A program made the position numbers and the translations under genes. The notes beneath the pieces are model-generated. The model made no database searches. It had not been told where the DNA came from and worked only from the letters and a program-made list of their open reading frames with translations. DNA of 64,000 nucleotides from Acidimicrobiaceae bacterium (lineage in GTDB: Bacteria; Actinomycetota; Acidimicrobiia; Acidimicrobiales; Aldehydirespiratoraceae): contig JAPPLH010000003.1 of assembly GCA_028819505.1 (NCBI GenBank), positions 1 through 64,000 of the forward strand, in the 5' to 3' direction. Below are positions 25,013-32,049 of this stretch, piece after piece (position 1 is the stretch's first letter; every line of letters starts with the position of its first letter).

Positions 25013-26362
25013 CTACGGGCCGCAGAAGTGGGACCAGACTGCTTCGGACCGGGTTGGGCCGATTCCGTTGACGCGTTGCAGGTCCGCTCGGCTCGTGAAG
25101 GGTTGTGCGGCCACCAGTCGGGCGGCGAGCGTCTCGCCGATGCCGGACACTGCGTCGTATTCGGCTGCGCTCCGGCCGGCGATCACACACTGCTGAAGCG
25201 GCACGACCGTGGTTGTGGGGGCGGCGGGGGTCGTTGGGGCTTGGGACGACGCCGACAGGTCGGGCACCTGATCGCCGCAACCGGTCAGTGTCGTGCTGAG
25301 AGCGTCCGCCTCGGATTGGTCGACGGACAGGCCCCAATCCGCCTTGACGGCCACCGTGGTGCGGGCCAGGAAGCAACGGCCCGAGGCGGTGACCCTGTAG
25401 CCCCCGCCGCAGGCCGACGACGAGGCGATGTCGGCGTCGGACCACTCGAAGAGGTCGTCGCCGCCCTTGGACTGGTTCACACAGGCCCGGGACGCCACAT
25501 GGTTGGCCGGATCCTGGCTGAACTGCTGCTTGCGGCTGTTGGGCCAGTCCCAGCCGCCCGACTCGTGGGCCTCGTGCAGGGCCACCACATGGTCGACGTT
25601 GCAGGTGTCGATGGGGGTCCCGCTGTAGGGATCGGGCGCGCCGACCGCCCCGCGGCACAGGTTGCTGTTGTGCGGCCCCCACTCATCACGGTCGTACCCG
25701 GGGTCGTATTCGGGCGCAACCGGCAACGACACCGCAGGAACCGTGACCTCCGGCACCGTGACCTCAGGAACCGTCACCTCAGGCACCGTCACCTCAGGCA
25801 CCGTGACCTCAGGCACGGACACCTCAGGCACCGACACCTCAGGCACCGACACCTCAGGCACCGACACCTCAGGCACCGACACCTCAGGCACGGACACCTC
25901 GGGAACCGATGTTCCAGGCGCGGCAGCCTCGGCAGGCGGCGCCCCGGACGTTGCGTCTTCCTGAGCCCCGACCTCGAACTCGGGCGATGAGGCGGCTTCG
26001 TCGGCGTTCGAAGCCGGATCGGAGACCGACTCCGCAGCAGGAATCGCTTCGACCTCCTGCGAGGACTCGGGCTCCGGGCTCTCGAGGGCCTGCGCGACGA
26101 CCGTGGCGGCGAGGACTCCGTAGATCACGAACGCCCACCATCTGCGGTAGAGGGGCCGCTTGGACCGACCCCGGCGCGGCCTCGCCGACGAATCCGAGCT
26201 TGAGGCAGCCGCGACGTAGGGGTCTAGGCCCGGCTCACCGGCGTGGCTGTAGATGTGGTCGGTCCACTCACCGCCGCCGCGCTGCCACCTCAGCTTGTGG
26301 CGACCGGTCGGGTCGGGCTGCCACGACCCATCGACAGGCTGGCGCCGCTCGCCGTCCGTCAC
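25013..26362 (-). CDS. Membrane-anchored HNH-like protein with DUF2510, VPEV repeats and helix-hairpin-helix
   Basis: From GTG 26362: a DUF2510-like segment (SWQPDPTGRHKLRWQRGGGE ...WTDHI), one membrane helix (AFVIYGVLAATVVAQAL), an acidic linker, 13 pentapeptide repeats (SVPEV/TVPEV), then an HNH/DUF1524-like nuclease region (CNVDHVVALHEAHESGGW ... ANHVASRACVNQSKGGDDLF) and a C-terminal ComEA-like helix-hairpin-helix (DAVSGIGETLAARLV, RVNGIGPTRSEAVW). The nuclease would lie outside the membrane. A role in DNA uptake or extracellular DNA degradation is inference. A start at 26452 is also possible. Confidence 0.8.
   Translation of the reverse strand: MTDGERRQPVDGSWQPDPTGRHKLRWQRGGGEWTDHIYSHAGEPGLDPYVAAASSSDSSARPRRGRSKRPLYRRWWAFVIYGVLAATVVAQALESPEPESSQEVEAIPAAESVSDPASNADEAASSPEFEVGAQEDATSGAPPAEAAAPGTSVPEVSVPEVSVPEVSVPEVSVPEVSVPEVSVPEVTVPEVTVPEVTVPEVTVPEVTVPAVSLPVAPEYDPGYDRDEWGPHNSNLCRGAVGAPDPYSGTPIDTCNVDHVVALHEAHESGGWDWPNSRKQQFSQDPANHVASRACVNQSKGGDDLFEWSDADIASSSACGGGYRVTASGRCFLARTTVAVKADWGLSVDQSEADALSTTLTGCGDQVPDLSASSQAPTTPAAPTTTVVPLQQCVIAGRSAAEYDAVSGIGETLAARLVAAQPFTSRADLQRVNGIGPTRSEAVWSHFCGP
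25715..25909. repeat. 15-bp coding tandem repeat, 13 units
   Basis: Thirteen in-frame 15-bp units encode SVPEV (seven), TVPEV (five) and TVPAV (one) in the minus-strand HNH-like protein, a rigid Pro-rich spacer between the membrane and the nuclease domain. Confidence 0.92.
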
Positions 26363-26489
26363 GAAGCAGCACCCCGTGCGGCGCTGAGACCCGATTGCAG
26401 AGCCGCCGCCCGACTCCGAGCGGACTCCCCACGGAGGTGGCGCTCGCGCCACCGGGCGCCCCTCGACGTTGCCGGCTTCATGTGACCGG

Positions 26490-26918
26490 TCAGACCTCCG
26501 ATGCCGTCCAGGGATTCATCAGATCGACCTCCATCTCTTCGAAGTCTCGAATGTTGCGGGTGGCCACCGACATGGAGCGCGAGCGTGCGATGGCGGCAAT
26601 CTGCGCGTCGGACTGGCAGACGGGCCGACCGATGGCGCGTCTCGCGGCGGCGATCGCCGCGTAGGCATTCGCGGCCGCGCTGTCAAACGGCAGCACGCGG
26701 CCGCCGAAGTCTTCGAGCAGCATCGCGTCCAGCGCCGCGCTGACAACGTCCCGGCGGTGGCCCGCCGGCATGACGAGAACGCCGTAGCGAAGCTCCGCCT
26801 CCGCTACCGCAGTGAGGAACAGGCTCGCGCCGTCGCGGCTGGCCACCCACTCCTCGACCGATGGTGCCGGCGTCGGTCGCATCAGCTCCGACACCACGTT
26901 GGTGTCGAGGACGATCAA
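26490..26918 (-). CDS. FitB/VapC-type PIN-domain toxin
   Basis: 142 residues, intact PIN domain: Asp5 in VLDTNVVSELMRP, Glu in AEAELRYGV, Asp in CQSDAQIAAIA, and Asp in TRNIRDFEEMEVDLMNPW. The FitB-type C-terminus and the RHH antitoxin upstream identify a FitAB-like pair. Acts as a Mg2+-dependent RNase when free. 9 nt separate it from the antitoxin gene. Confidence 0.88.
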   Translation of the reverse strand: MIVLDTNVVSELMRPTPAPSVEEWVASRDGASLFLTAVAEAELRYGVLVMPAGHRRDVVSAALDAMLLEDFGGRVLPFDSAAANAYAAIAAARRAIGRPVCQSDAQIAAIARSRSMSVATRNIRDFEEMEVDLMNPWTASEV

Positions 26919-26927
26919 GCCATCCGC

Positions 26928-27170
26928 CTAGTCGAATCGGGTCGGCTCACCAGCCTGCTCACGCTCGGGCAGTTCCAATTCAATGCCGCCGAGCGGCGCG
27001 AACCGGCCGCGGATGGCCGCCACGAGGTCCACCGGGCCGGGATCGCGCTCAACCGCCTCTCGGAGAATGGCCCGAGCCTCCTCCTCCATCGACCGGCCAT
27101 GCCCGGCCGCTCGCACCCGCAGACGGGCCTTCACCTCGTCGTCCAGGTTGCGTACCGTGATGCTGGCCAC
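26928..27170 (-). CDS. FitA-type ribbon-helix-helix antitoxin
   Basis: 80 residues: MASITVRNLDDEVKARLRVR and AAGHGRSMEEEARAIL form the Arc-like RHH domain with the typical FitA linker; the C-terminus binds the toxin. It starts with GTG 27170 behind GGAGGG. A strong inverted repeat 41 nt upstream is a candidate operator. Confidence 0.9.
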   Translation of the reverse strand: MASITVRNLDDEVKARLRVRAAGHGRSMEEEARAILREAVERDPGPVDLVAAIRGRFAPLGGIELELPEREQAGEPTRFD

Positions 27171-27210
27171 GACCGGCCCTCCAGACTGCGCTCCCTCCCC
27201 GCGACACTAT

Positions 27211-27241
27211 CGGATGGTGATTGCGATGCAATCGCCATCCG
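27211..27241. terminator. 14-bp inverted repeat between the SerA-like gene and FitAB
   Basis: CGGATGGTGATTGC (27211-27224) pairs with GCAATCGCCATCCG (27228-27241), loop GAT; 13 Watson-Crick pairs plus one G-U. It can terminate the serA-like transcript and/or serve as the FitAB operator upstream of fitA. Confidence 0.7.
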
Positions 27242-27267
27242 TGGGCGACCGCTCCTGAAGGCCACCA

Positions 27268-28245
27268 CTATCGCCACCCGGGACTCGGTGCCAATGGCCT
27301 GACGGCTTCCACCGGTTCGCCTCGGAGGGCGGCGAGGACCTTGGCGACCACTTGGACAGAGACGTCGCGCTGGGCTGCGCCGGTGCTGGCACCCAGGTGG
27401 GGGGTGTGAACGACGCGGGGATGGCCGATGAGAGGATGATCCGGCGGCGGAGGCTCCTGGTCGTAGACGTCGAGGCCGAGTCCACCCAGGCGGCCGTCGT
27501 CGAGAGCGGCCCGGGCCGCCGCAGAGTCGATGAGGCTCCCCCGGGCCGCGTTCACCACGATCGCGCCCGGCTTGACGGCCGCCAGCGCGGCCCCGTCGAG
27601 CAGCGCGGAGCCGTCCTCCTGCGCGACCGCGTGGAGGCTCACGAAGTCGGACGCGGCCAGCAGTTCCGGCAGCTCCACCATCCTGGCGCCGTGCTCCCGG
27701 GCCACCTCGGCCGGGATGTACGGATCTGTCGTCAGCACGGCCATCTCGAAGGCCAGTGCCCGGCGGCCCACAGCCCGCCCGATCCGGCCGAAGCCGACCA
27801 GGCCGAGCGTGGCGCCGGCCAACTGCACGCCCACGTACTGCTTGCGGTCCCATTTGCCGGCCGCCAGCGAGTTGTGGGCCTCGGTCACCCGGCGGGCCGC
27901 AGCCAGCATCAGCGCGAAAGCGTGCTCGGCCGCGGCCAGCATGTTGGCCTCCGGGGTGTTGACCACCGCGATGCCGCGGGCGGCCGCCGCCTCCAGGTCG
28001 ATGTTGTCCACGCCCACTCCGGCGCGGCCGATCACCCTCAGGCCCGGCCCAGCGCTGATCATCTCGGCGTCCACCCGGCTGCCGCTCCGAACGATCAGCG
28101 CGGCCGCGCCCCGCACCGACTCCAGCAGCTCCGCCCGGCTCTGGCCCTCCGCGAACACAGCCTCCACATCGGGATCGGAGCGCAGACGGTCCGCGCCGGC
28201 CGCGCCCAGCGGCTCGGCCACCAGCACCCGGCATCGATCAGGCAT
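27268..28245 (-). CDS. D-2-hydroxyacid dehydrogenase, SerA-like short form
   Basis: 325 residues. NAD-binding GFGRIGRAVG, the substrate-binding segment VRSGSRVDAEMI, catalytic Arg in VNAARGSLID, Glu and His in VVHTPHLGAST. It ends right after the catalytic domain, so it lacks the ASB and ACT domains of long actinobacterial SerA. Closest function is phosphoglycerate dehydrogenase (serine synthesis), but another hydroxyacid substrate cannot be excluded. Confidence 0.85.
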   Translation of the reverse strand: MPDRCRVLVAEPLGAAGADRLRSDPDVEAVFAEGQSRAELLESVRGAAALIVRSGSRVDAEMISAGPGLRVIGRAGVGVDNIDLEAAAARGIAVVNTPEANMLAAAEHAFALMLAAARRVTEAHNSLAAGKWDRKQYVGVQLAGATLGLVGFGRIGRAVGRRALAFEMAVLTTDPYIPAEVAREHGARMVELPELLAASDFVSLHAVAQEDGSALLDGAALAAVKPGAIVVNAARGSLIDSAAARAALDDGRLGGLGLDVYDQEPPPPDHPLIGHPRVVHTPHLGASTGAAQRDVSVQVVAKVLAALRGEPVEAVRPLAPSPGWR

Positions 28246-28378
28246 CGGTCATCCCTCCGTCACCGGTGACAGCCGAGCCCAACCCGACCGCAATCCCGGC
28301 TCTGTCGCTCACGCATCGGTCATCGCCCTCAGCCGTCCTCCGTACCGCGCATCGTCCGATACTCATTTGCTTGTCGAG

Positions 28379-28391
28379 CGCGGGACCCCCG
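28379..28391 (-). terminator. Short GC stem downstream of the amidohydrolase gene
   Basis: GCGGG-ACC-CCCGC in the 168-bp gap between the amidohydrolase stop and the SerA-like start. Small and without T-tract, so a weak candidate. Confidence 0.3.
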
Positions 28392-28413
28392 CAGTCTCGC
28401 GGCAGTGGCTCCG

Positions 28414-29637
28414 TCAGTCGTGGATACCGAAACGGTGCAGCCCGTAGGCGGTGATGGCGTTGCCCCGCAGCACCTTGTAGCACTCCTCCGCGTCCATGCC
28501 GACGGCCGCGAACATCGAGTGGGCCACCTTGCGGGAGTGCGGGAACGTGCCGTCGGAGTGGGGGTAGTCGGTCTCGAACAGGATCTGGTCGATGCCCACG
28601 TCGTTGCGCTGCTTGAGCCCCACCAGGTCGTCGAAGATGCAGCCGAAGACCCGGCCCCGCACGGTCTCGCTGGGCAGCGGTCCGTCGCCGCCCACGCCGC
28701 CCCGGCCGTCGGAGAACACCGAGTCCATGCGCTCCACCTGGAACGGCATCCAGCCCACCTGGCTCTCCGCGTAGGTGATCTTGATGTCGGAGAAGCGCTG
28801 CAGCGTGCCCGAGAACACCCAGTCGACCATCGAGCCCTCGGCGTTCTGGGCGTACAGCGACATCGACGTGGCCAGAGGGGCGTCGGCCGAGGTGGACGGC
28901 ATCGACGACGACGAGCCGATGTGCATCGACACGGTGGTGTCGGACTCCTCGCAGGCCTGCCATACCGGGTCCCACTCTCCGGTGTACATCGAGGGCAGGC
29001 CCAGCTTGGACGGGTTCTCGGAGAAGGCCACCGCGAAGCAGCCTTTGGCCGCGCAGCGCCGCACCTCGGCTGCGGCCATGTCGCGGTCCCACAGCGGCAG
29101 CAGAGCCAGCGGGATCAGCCGGCCCCGCCCCGCGCCCCCGCCCCAGTCGTCGATGATCCAGTCGTTGTAGATGCGCAGGCACTCGGCCGCGAGCGCCTTG
29201 TCGTCCCGCTCCAGGAAGCCTTGGCCGCAGAACCGGGGGAAGATGTTGGGGAAGTTGACGGCCGCCTCCACATGGTTGAGGTCCATGTCGGCCAGCCGGG
29301 CGGTCTGCTCGTGGGTGCCGGGACGCAGGTCCTCGTAGCGGGCGGCCACGTTGCGCTGCTCGGAGCGGGGCATGCCCGCGGGGCCGTGCAGCAGGCCGGT
29401 GGGGGTGACGCTGTCCTCGAACAGCCACACGTCGCACCAGTGGCCGTCGGGGTCGTCGCGCGCGAAGCCGTAGTGGCCGCCGGTGAAGTGCAGCCGGATC
29501 TTCTCCTGCACCACCCGCGGCCCGCGGGCCCGCATCGACGGCGGCAGCTGCTGCTGCCACAGGTCCTTCGGCTCCATGACGTGGTCGTCGACGGAGATGA
29601 TGAGCGGCAGCTCCTCGATGGCGGGAGTGGGCGTCAC
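28414..29637 (-). CDS. Amidohydrolase 2 family metal-dependent hydrolase
   Basis: 407 residues of the PF04909 type. N-terminal metal motif ISVDDHVMEPKDLW, middle His in VSMHIGSSSS, C-terminal Asp in LFETDYPHSDGTFPHS. Relatives are hydrolases or decarboxylases of aromatic and other ring compounds; substrate unknown. GTG start. A GCGGG/CCCGC stem lies just downstream (28379-28391). Confidence 0.85.
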   Translation of the reverse strand: MTPTPAIEELPLIISVDDHVMEPKDLWQQQLPPSMRARGPRVVQEKIRLHFTGGHYGFARDDPDGHWCDVWLFEDSVTPTGLLHGPAGMPRSEQRNVAARYEDLRPGTHEQTARLADMDLNHVEAAVNFPNIFPRFCGQGFLERDDKALAAECLRIYNDWIIDDWGGGAGRGRLIPLALLPLWDRDMAAAEVRRCAAKGCFAVAFSENPSKLGLPSMYTGEWDPVWQACEESDTTVSMHIGSSSSMPSTSADAPLATSMSLYAQNAEGSMVDWVFSGTLQRFSDIKITYAESQVGWMPFQVERMDSVFSDGRGGVGGDGPLPSETVRGRVFGCIFDDLVGLKQRNDVGIDQILFETDYPHSDGTFPHSRKVAHSMFAAVGMDAEECYKVLRGNAITAYGLHRFGIHD

Positions 29638-29677
29638 TGCCTGGGCCTCCGGCTTGGCGACCTACCCGCTCCGCTGG

Positions 29678-30079
29678 CTAGGCGTCGACCCTGCGGGCGC
29701 ATGACCTGAAGATGTCTTCCGCTGTGTCGTCCCACAGGTCCTCGGGCTCGTCGTCCAGGTCGCTCGGGTTGGGGGTGGAGCGCAGGGCACTGTCGAGCGA
29801 ACGGAAATCCTCCAGCGTCAGTCCCTGGCGCAGCCCGTCGAAGGAGCATCCGCACAGCACTCTGGCCTCGGCTTCGGTGAGGTTCTCGGTGTTGGCCTCC
29901 ATGCACGAGACCATGAAGTTCTGCTCCACCGCCGACTCGGCCCCGAACTCCCCGTCCACGAAGCGTTCGTCCTGCTCGGCCTCGTCCCACGTCTCCGGGT
30001 CGGCGCTGTTGCCGCAGCCCGCCACCACCAGCACGACGGCCGCGGCGAGAACCCAGACAGGACGGAGGCGTGCGCGCAT
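29678..30079 (-). CDS. Small lipoprotein, unknown function
   Basis: From ATG 30079 (MRARLRPVWV): signal peptide with lipobox VVAGC, then about 110 acidic residues with four further Cys (SCMEANTENLTEAEARVLCG ...C, RSCARR). Cys pairs suggest disulfides outside the membrane. The longer frame from 30112 would overlap the uracil-DNA glycosylase gene and lacks support. I do not recognise the family. Confidence 0.75.
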   Translation of the reverse strand: MRARLRPVWVLAAAVVLVVAGCGNSADPETWDEAEQDERFVDGEFGAESAVEQNFMVSCMEANTENLTEAEARVLCGCSFDGLRQGLTLEDFRSLDSALRSTPNPSDLDDEPEDLWDDTAEDIFRSCARRVDA

Positions 30080-30104
30080 AGCGGGTCCGAGGCTACCGGT
30101 GAGG

Positions 30105-30785
30105 TCAGGCACTCAGTTCCCGCGCTCTGGCGAACACGGCGTCGAGCATGGGTTCGGTGAGGCGCCCGGTGAAGGTGTTCTGCTGGCTGGGGTGGTAGCT
30201 GCACAACAGGGTGCGGCCGTCCCGAAGCGGCGCCTCGGCGCCGTGGCCGAAGCGGGGCCGCGGACCCGATCCGAGCTCGCGCCACACCACCTGGTGGGCG
30301 AAGCCGCCCAGCACGACCACCACCTTCAGCCAGCCGAGCGCGGCCAGCTCGCGCCTCATGAACGGCATGCAGGCGTCGCGCTCGGCGGGGGTGGGCTTGT
30401 TGCCGGGCGGCGCGCACCTCACCGGCGCGGTGATCCACGCCCCGGTGAGGACCAGACCGTCGTCGCGGCAGGTGGACTGGGCCTGGCTGGCGTAGCCGGC
30501 GCGGTGCAGGGCCCGGTACAGCCAGTCCCCGGAGCGGTCGCCGGTGAACATCCGACCGGTGCGGTTGGCCCCGTGGGCCGCTGGCGCCAGGCCGACCACC
30601 AGCAAGCGGGCGTCGGGATCGCCGAACCCGGGCACGCCGCGGGCCCAGTACTCGTCGTCGCGGTAGGCGGCCCGCTTGGTGCGCCCGACCTGCTCGCGCC
30701 ACTCCACCAGCCGGGGACACACCCGGCAGGCGGCCACCTCGGCGGCGACCTCGTCGAGGACACGGCACCGGCCGGGGGACTCCAC
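30105..30785 (-). CDS. Uracil-DNA glycosylase family 5 (UDGb)
   Basis: 226 residues with the UDGb signature [19 protein letters not shown], iron-sulfur cysteines (CRVCP near the N-terminus, later CRDDG and RCAPPG) and the C-terminal motif [14 protein letters not shown]. It removes uracil and other deaminated bases from DNA. GTG start, two bases after the AlbA-type gene, so it may be co-transcribed with the putative defence pair. Confidence 0.92.
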   Translation of the reverse strand: MESPGRCRVLDEVAAEVAACRVCPRLVEWREQVGRTKRAAYRDDEYWARGVPGFGDPDARLLVVGLAPAAHGANRTGRMFTGDRSGDWLYRALHRAGYASQAQSTCRDDGLVLTGAWITAPVRCAPPGNKPTPAERDACMPFMRRELAALGWLKVVVVLGGFAHQVVWRELGSGPRPRFGHGAEAPLRDGRTLLCSYHPSQQNTFTGRLTEPMLDAVFARARELSA

Positions 30786-30787
30786 GG

Positions 30788-32008
30788 CTACTTCCAGAGG
30801 CGAACCGTGAGGCGGTAGTCGTCCTCGATGAACTCCGGTTCGGTACCGTTGTGAGCCGCCATGCTCGGTATGACCTTGTTGCGGATCCCCATGCCGCGGG
30901 CGTCCACGTAGCCGTAGTCGCGCAGGACATTCGCCAGCGTCTGGTTCCGGGAATAGCGAACACCTGAACGCATCCCGGCAACGGTAACCGTGTTGGGCAA
31001 CCTCCCCGGACTCTGGATTTCAAGCCGATCAGAGAAGATGCTCAACATCACATCGGTGCCTTCAATGCTGTAGTCGCGGTGCACGAGCGAGTTGACTACG
31101 ACCTCGCGAACTGCCTCCGCTGGGTAGTCGCGGCGATCGACTCGCCGCCCGCCCTCTAGGTGAGCGGAGACGCTGGTGTACCGATGCACGAAGTCCACGG
31201 CTCTGTCCACCACGCCCGTCTCCGATATTGAGCCATCCGAGGCGCCCAGAGGGACCAGCGAACCCTTGATGTCTTCGTCGGCGCGTGCCGCATAGTCCTG
31301 CTCCGAGCCCTCGTAACACACGGCGCGGATACCTGACTGAGGGAGGAACCTGCCGACGTTTGAACCGAACAGGAGCATCCCGTCGATGGTCGCCGCAGTA
31401 CCTCCGGTCGCCGCGGTGGCAAACTCCAGGTTGCGGAGCAGCTGCTCCCATTCAACTGAGCCCGGGTCTGGGCAGTCGGCATCCCCCCGGATGCGGCCGA
31501 AGTAGTCTCGGAGGCGGCGATGATCCAAGTCGACGAGCCTGGCCCCGGTCACAGGCTTGAGGCCGTAGCGAAGTCCCCCGGCCTGCTGATACAGCCGCTG
31601 CTCCTCCTCGCGGCTCGCGTCCCTGGTGGTCGTGCCGGCACGCACCTTCGTCACCCAGGCGGAGCCTTGCCTGACCTTGTAGGGCTTGTCGGGGGCATTC
31701 ATCGGCAGGGCGATCACGCCTATCCGCGATCCCGGGGCCCATTCGATCTCCTGCCAGACGGGAATGGCCGCCGGCTGCAGATTGTCCTTGGCCGCCTGCA
31801 TGACCCACCGCTCGGCCTCGCTGGGGTCGCGGGTGAGACCCGGCACCGTGCCATCGTCATCGATCCCCAGCAAGACATACCCGCCCTCCAGATTCAACAG
31901 AGCCGCCATCTCCGCGGCTAGCTTCGATGGCTGCACGCTGTCGCGCTTGAACTCGACATGCGAGTTCTCACCACCTGCGATGATCTCAAGAAGATCCGTG
32001 CGGTTCAT
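30788..32008 (-). CDS. AlbA_2/Schlafen-type putative DNA/RNA-binding protein with C-terminal ATPase-like domain
   Basis: 406 residues. The N-terminal AlbA_2 domain has SHVEFKRD and [15 protein letters not shown]; the middle has [19 protein letters not shown] and the C-terminus the HATPase_c_4-like [10 protein letters not shown]. Such proteins act as regulators, nucleases or helicase-like effectors and are common in defence islands. It lies 41 nt after the TrlF-like gene on the same strand, so both are probably one operon. Codon use is less GC-biased than in neighbouring housekeeping genes. Confidence 0.85.
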   Translation of the reverse strand: MNRTDLLEIIAGGENSHVEFKRDSVQPSKLAAEMAALLNLEGGYVLLGIDDDGTVPGLTRDPSEAERWVMQAAKDNLQPAAIPVWQEIEWAPGSRIGVIALPMNAPDKPYKVRQGSAWVTKVRAGTTTRDASREEEQRLYQQAGGLRYGLKPVTGARLVDLDHRRLRDYFGRIRGDADCPDPGSVEWEQLLRNLEFATAATGGTAATIDGMLLFGSNVGRFLPQSGIRAVCYEGSEQDYAARADEDIKGSLVPLGASDGSISETGVVDRAVDFVHRYTSVSAHLEGGRRVDRRDYPAEAVREVVVNSLVHRDYSIEGTDVMLSIFSDRLEIQSPGRLPNTVTVAGMRSGVRYSRNQTLANVLRDYGYVDARGMGIRNKVIPSMAAHNGTEPEFIEDDYRLTVRLWK

Positions 32009-32049
32009 CGTGAGACCCGATACGTCAACGCGTGCGACACGAGCAGACC

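Noticed and set aside
25715-25909. CRISPR or regulatory tandem repeat
   Set aside because: The 15-bp units are in frame and encode the VPEV spacer of the HNH-like protein.
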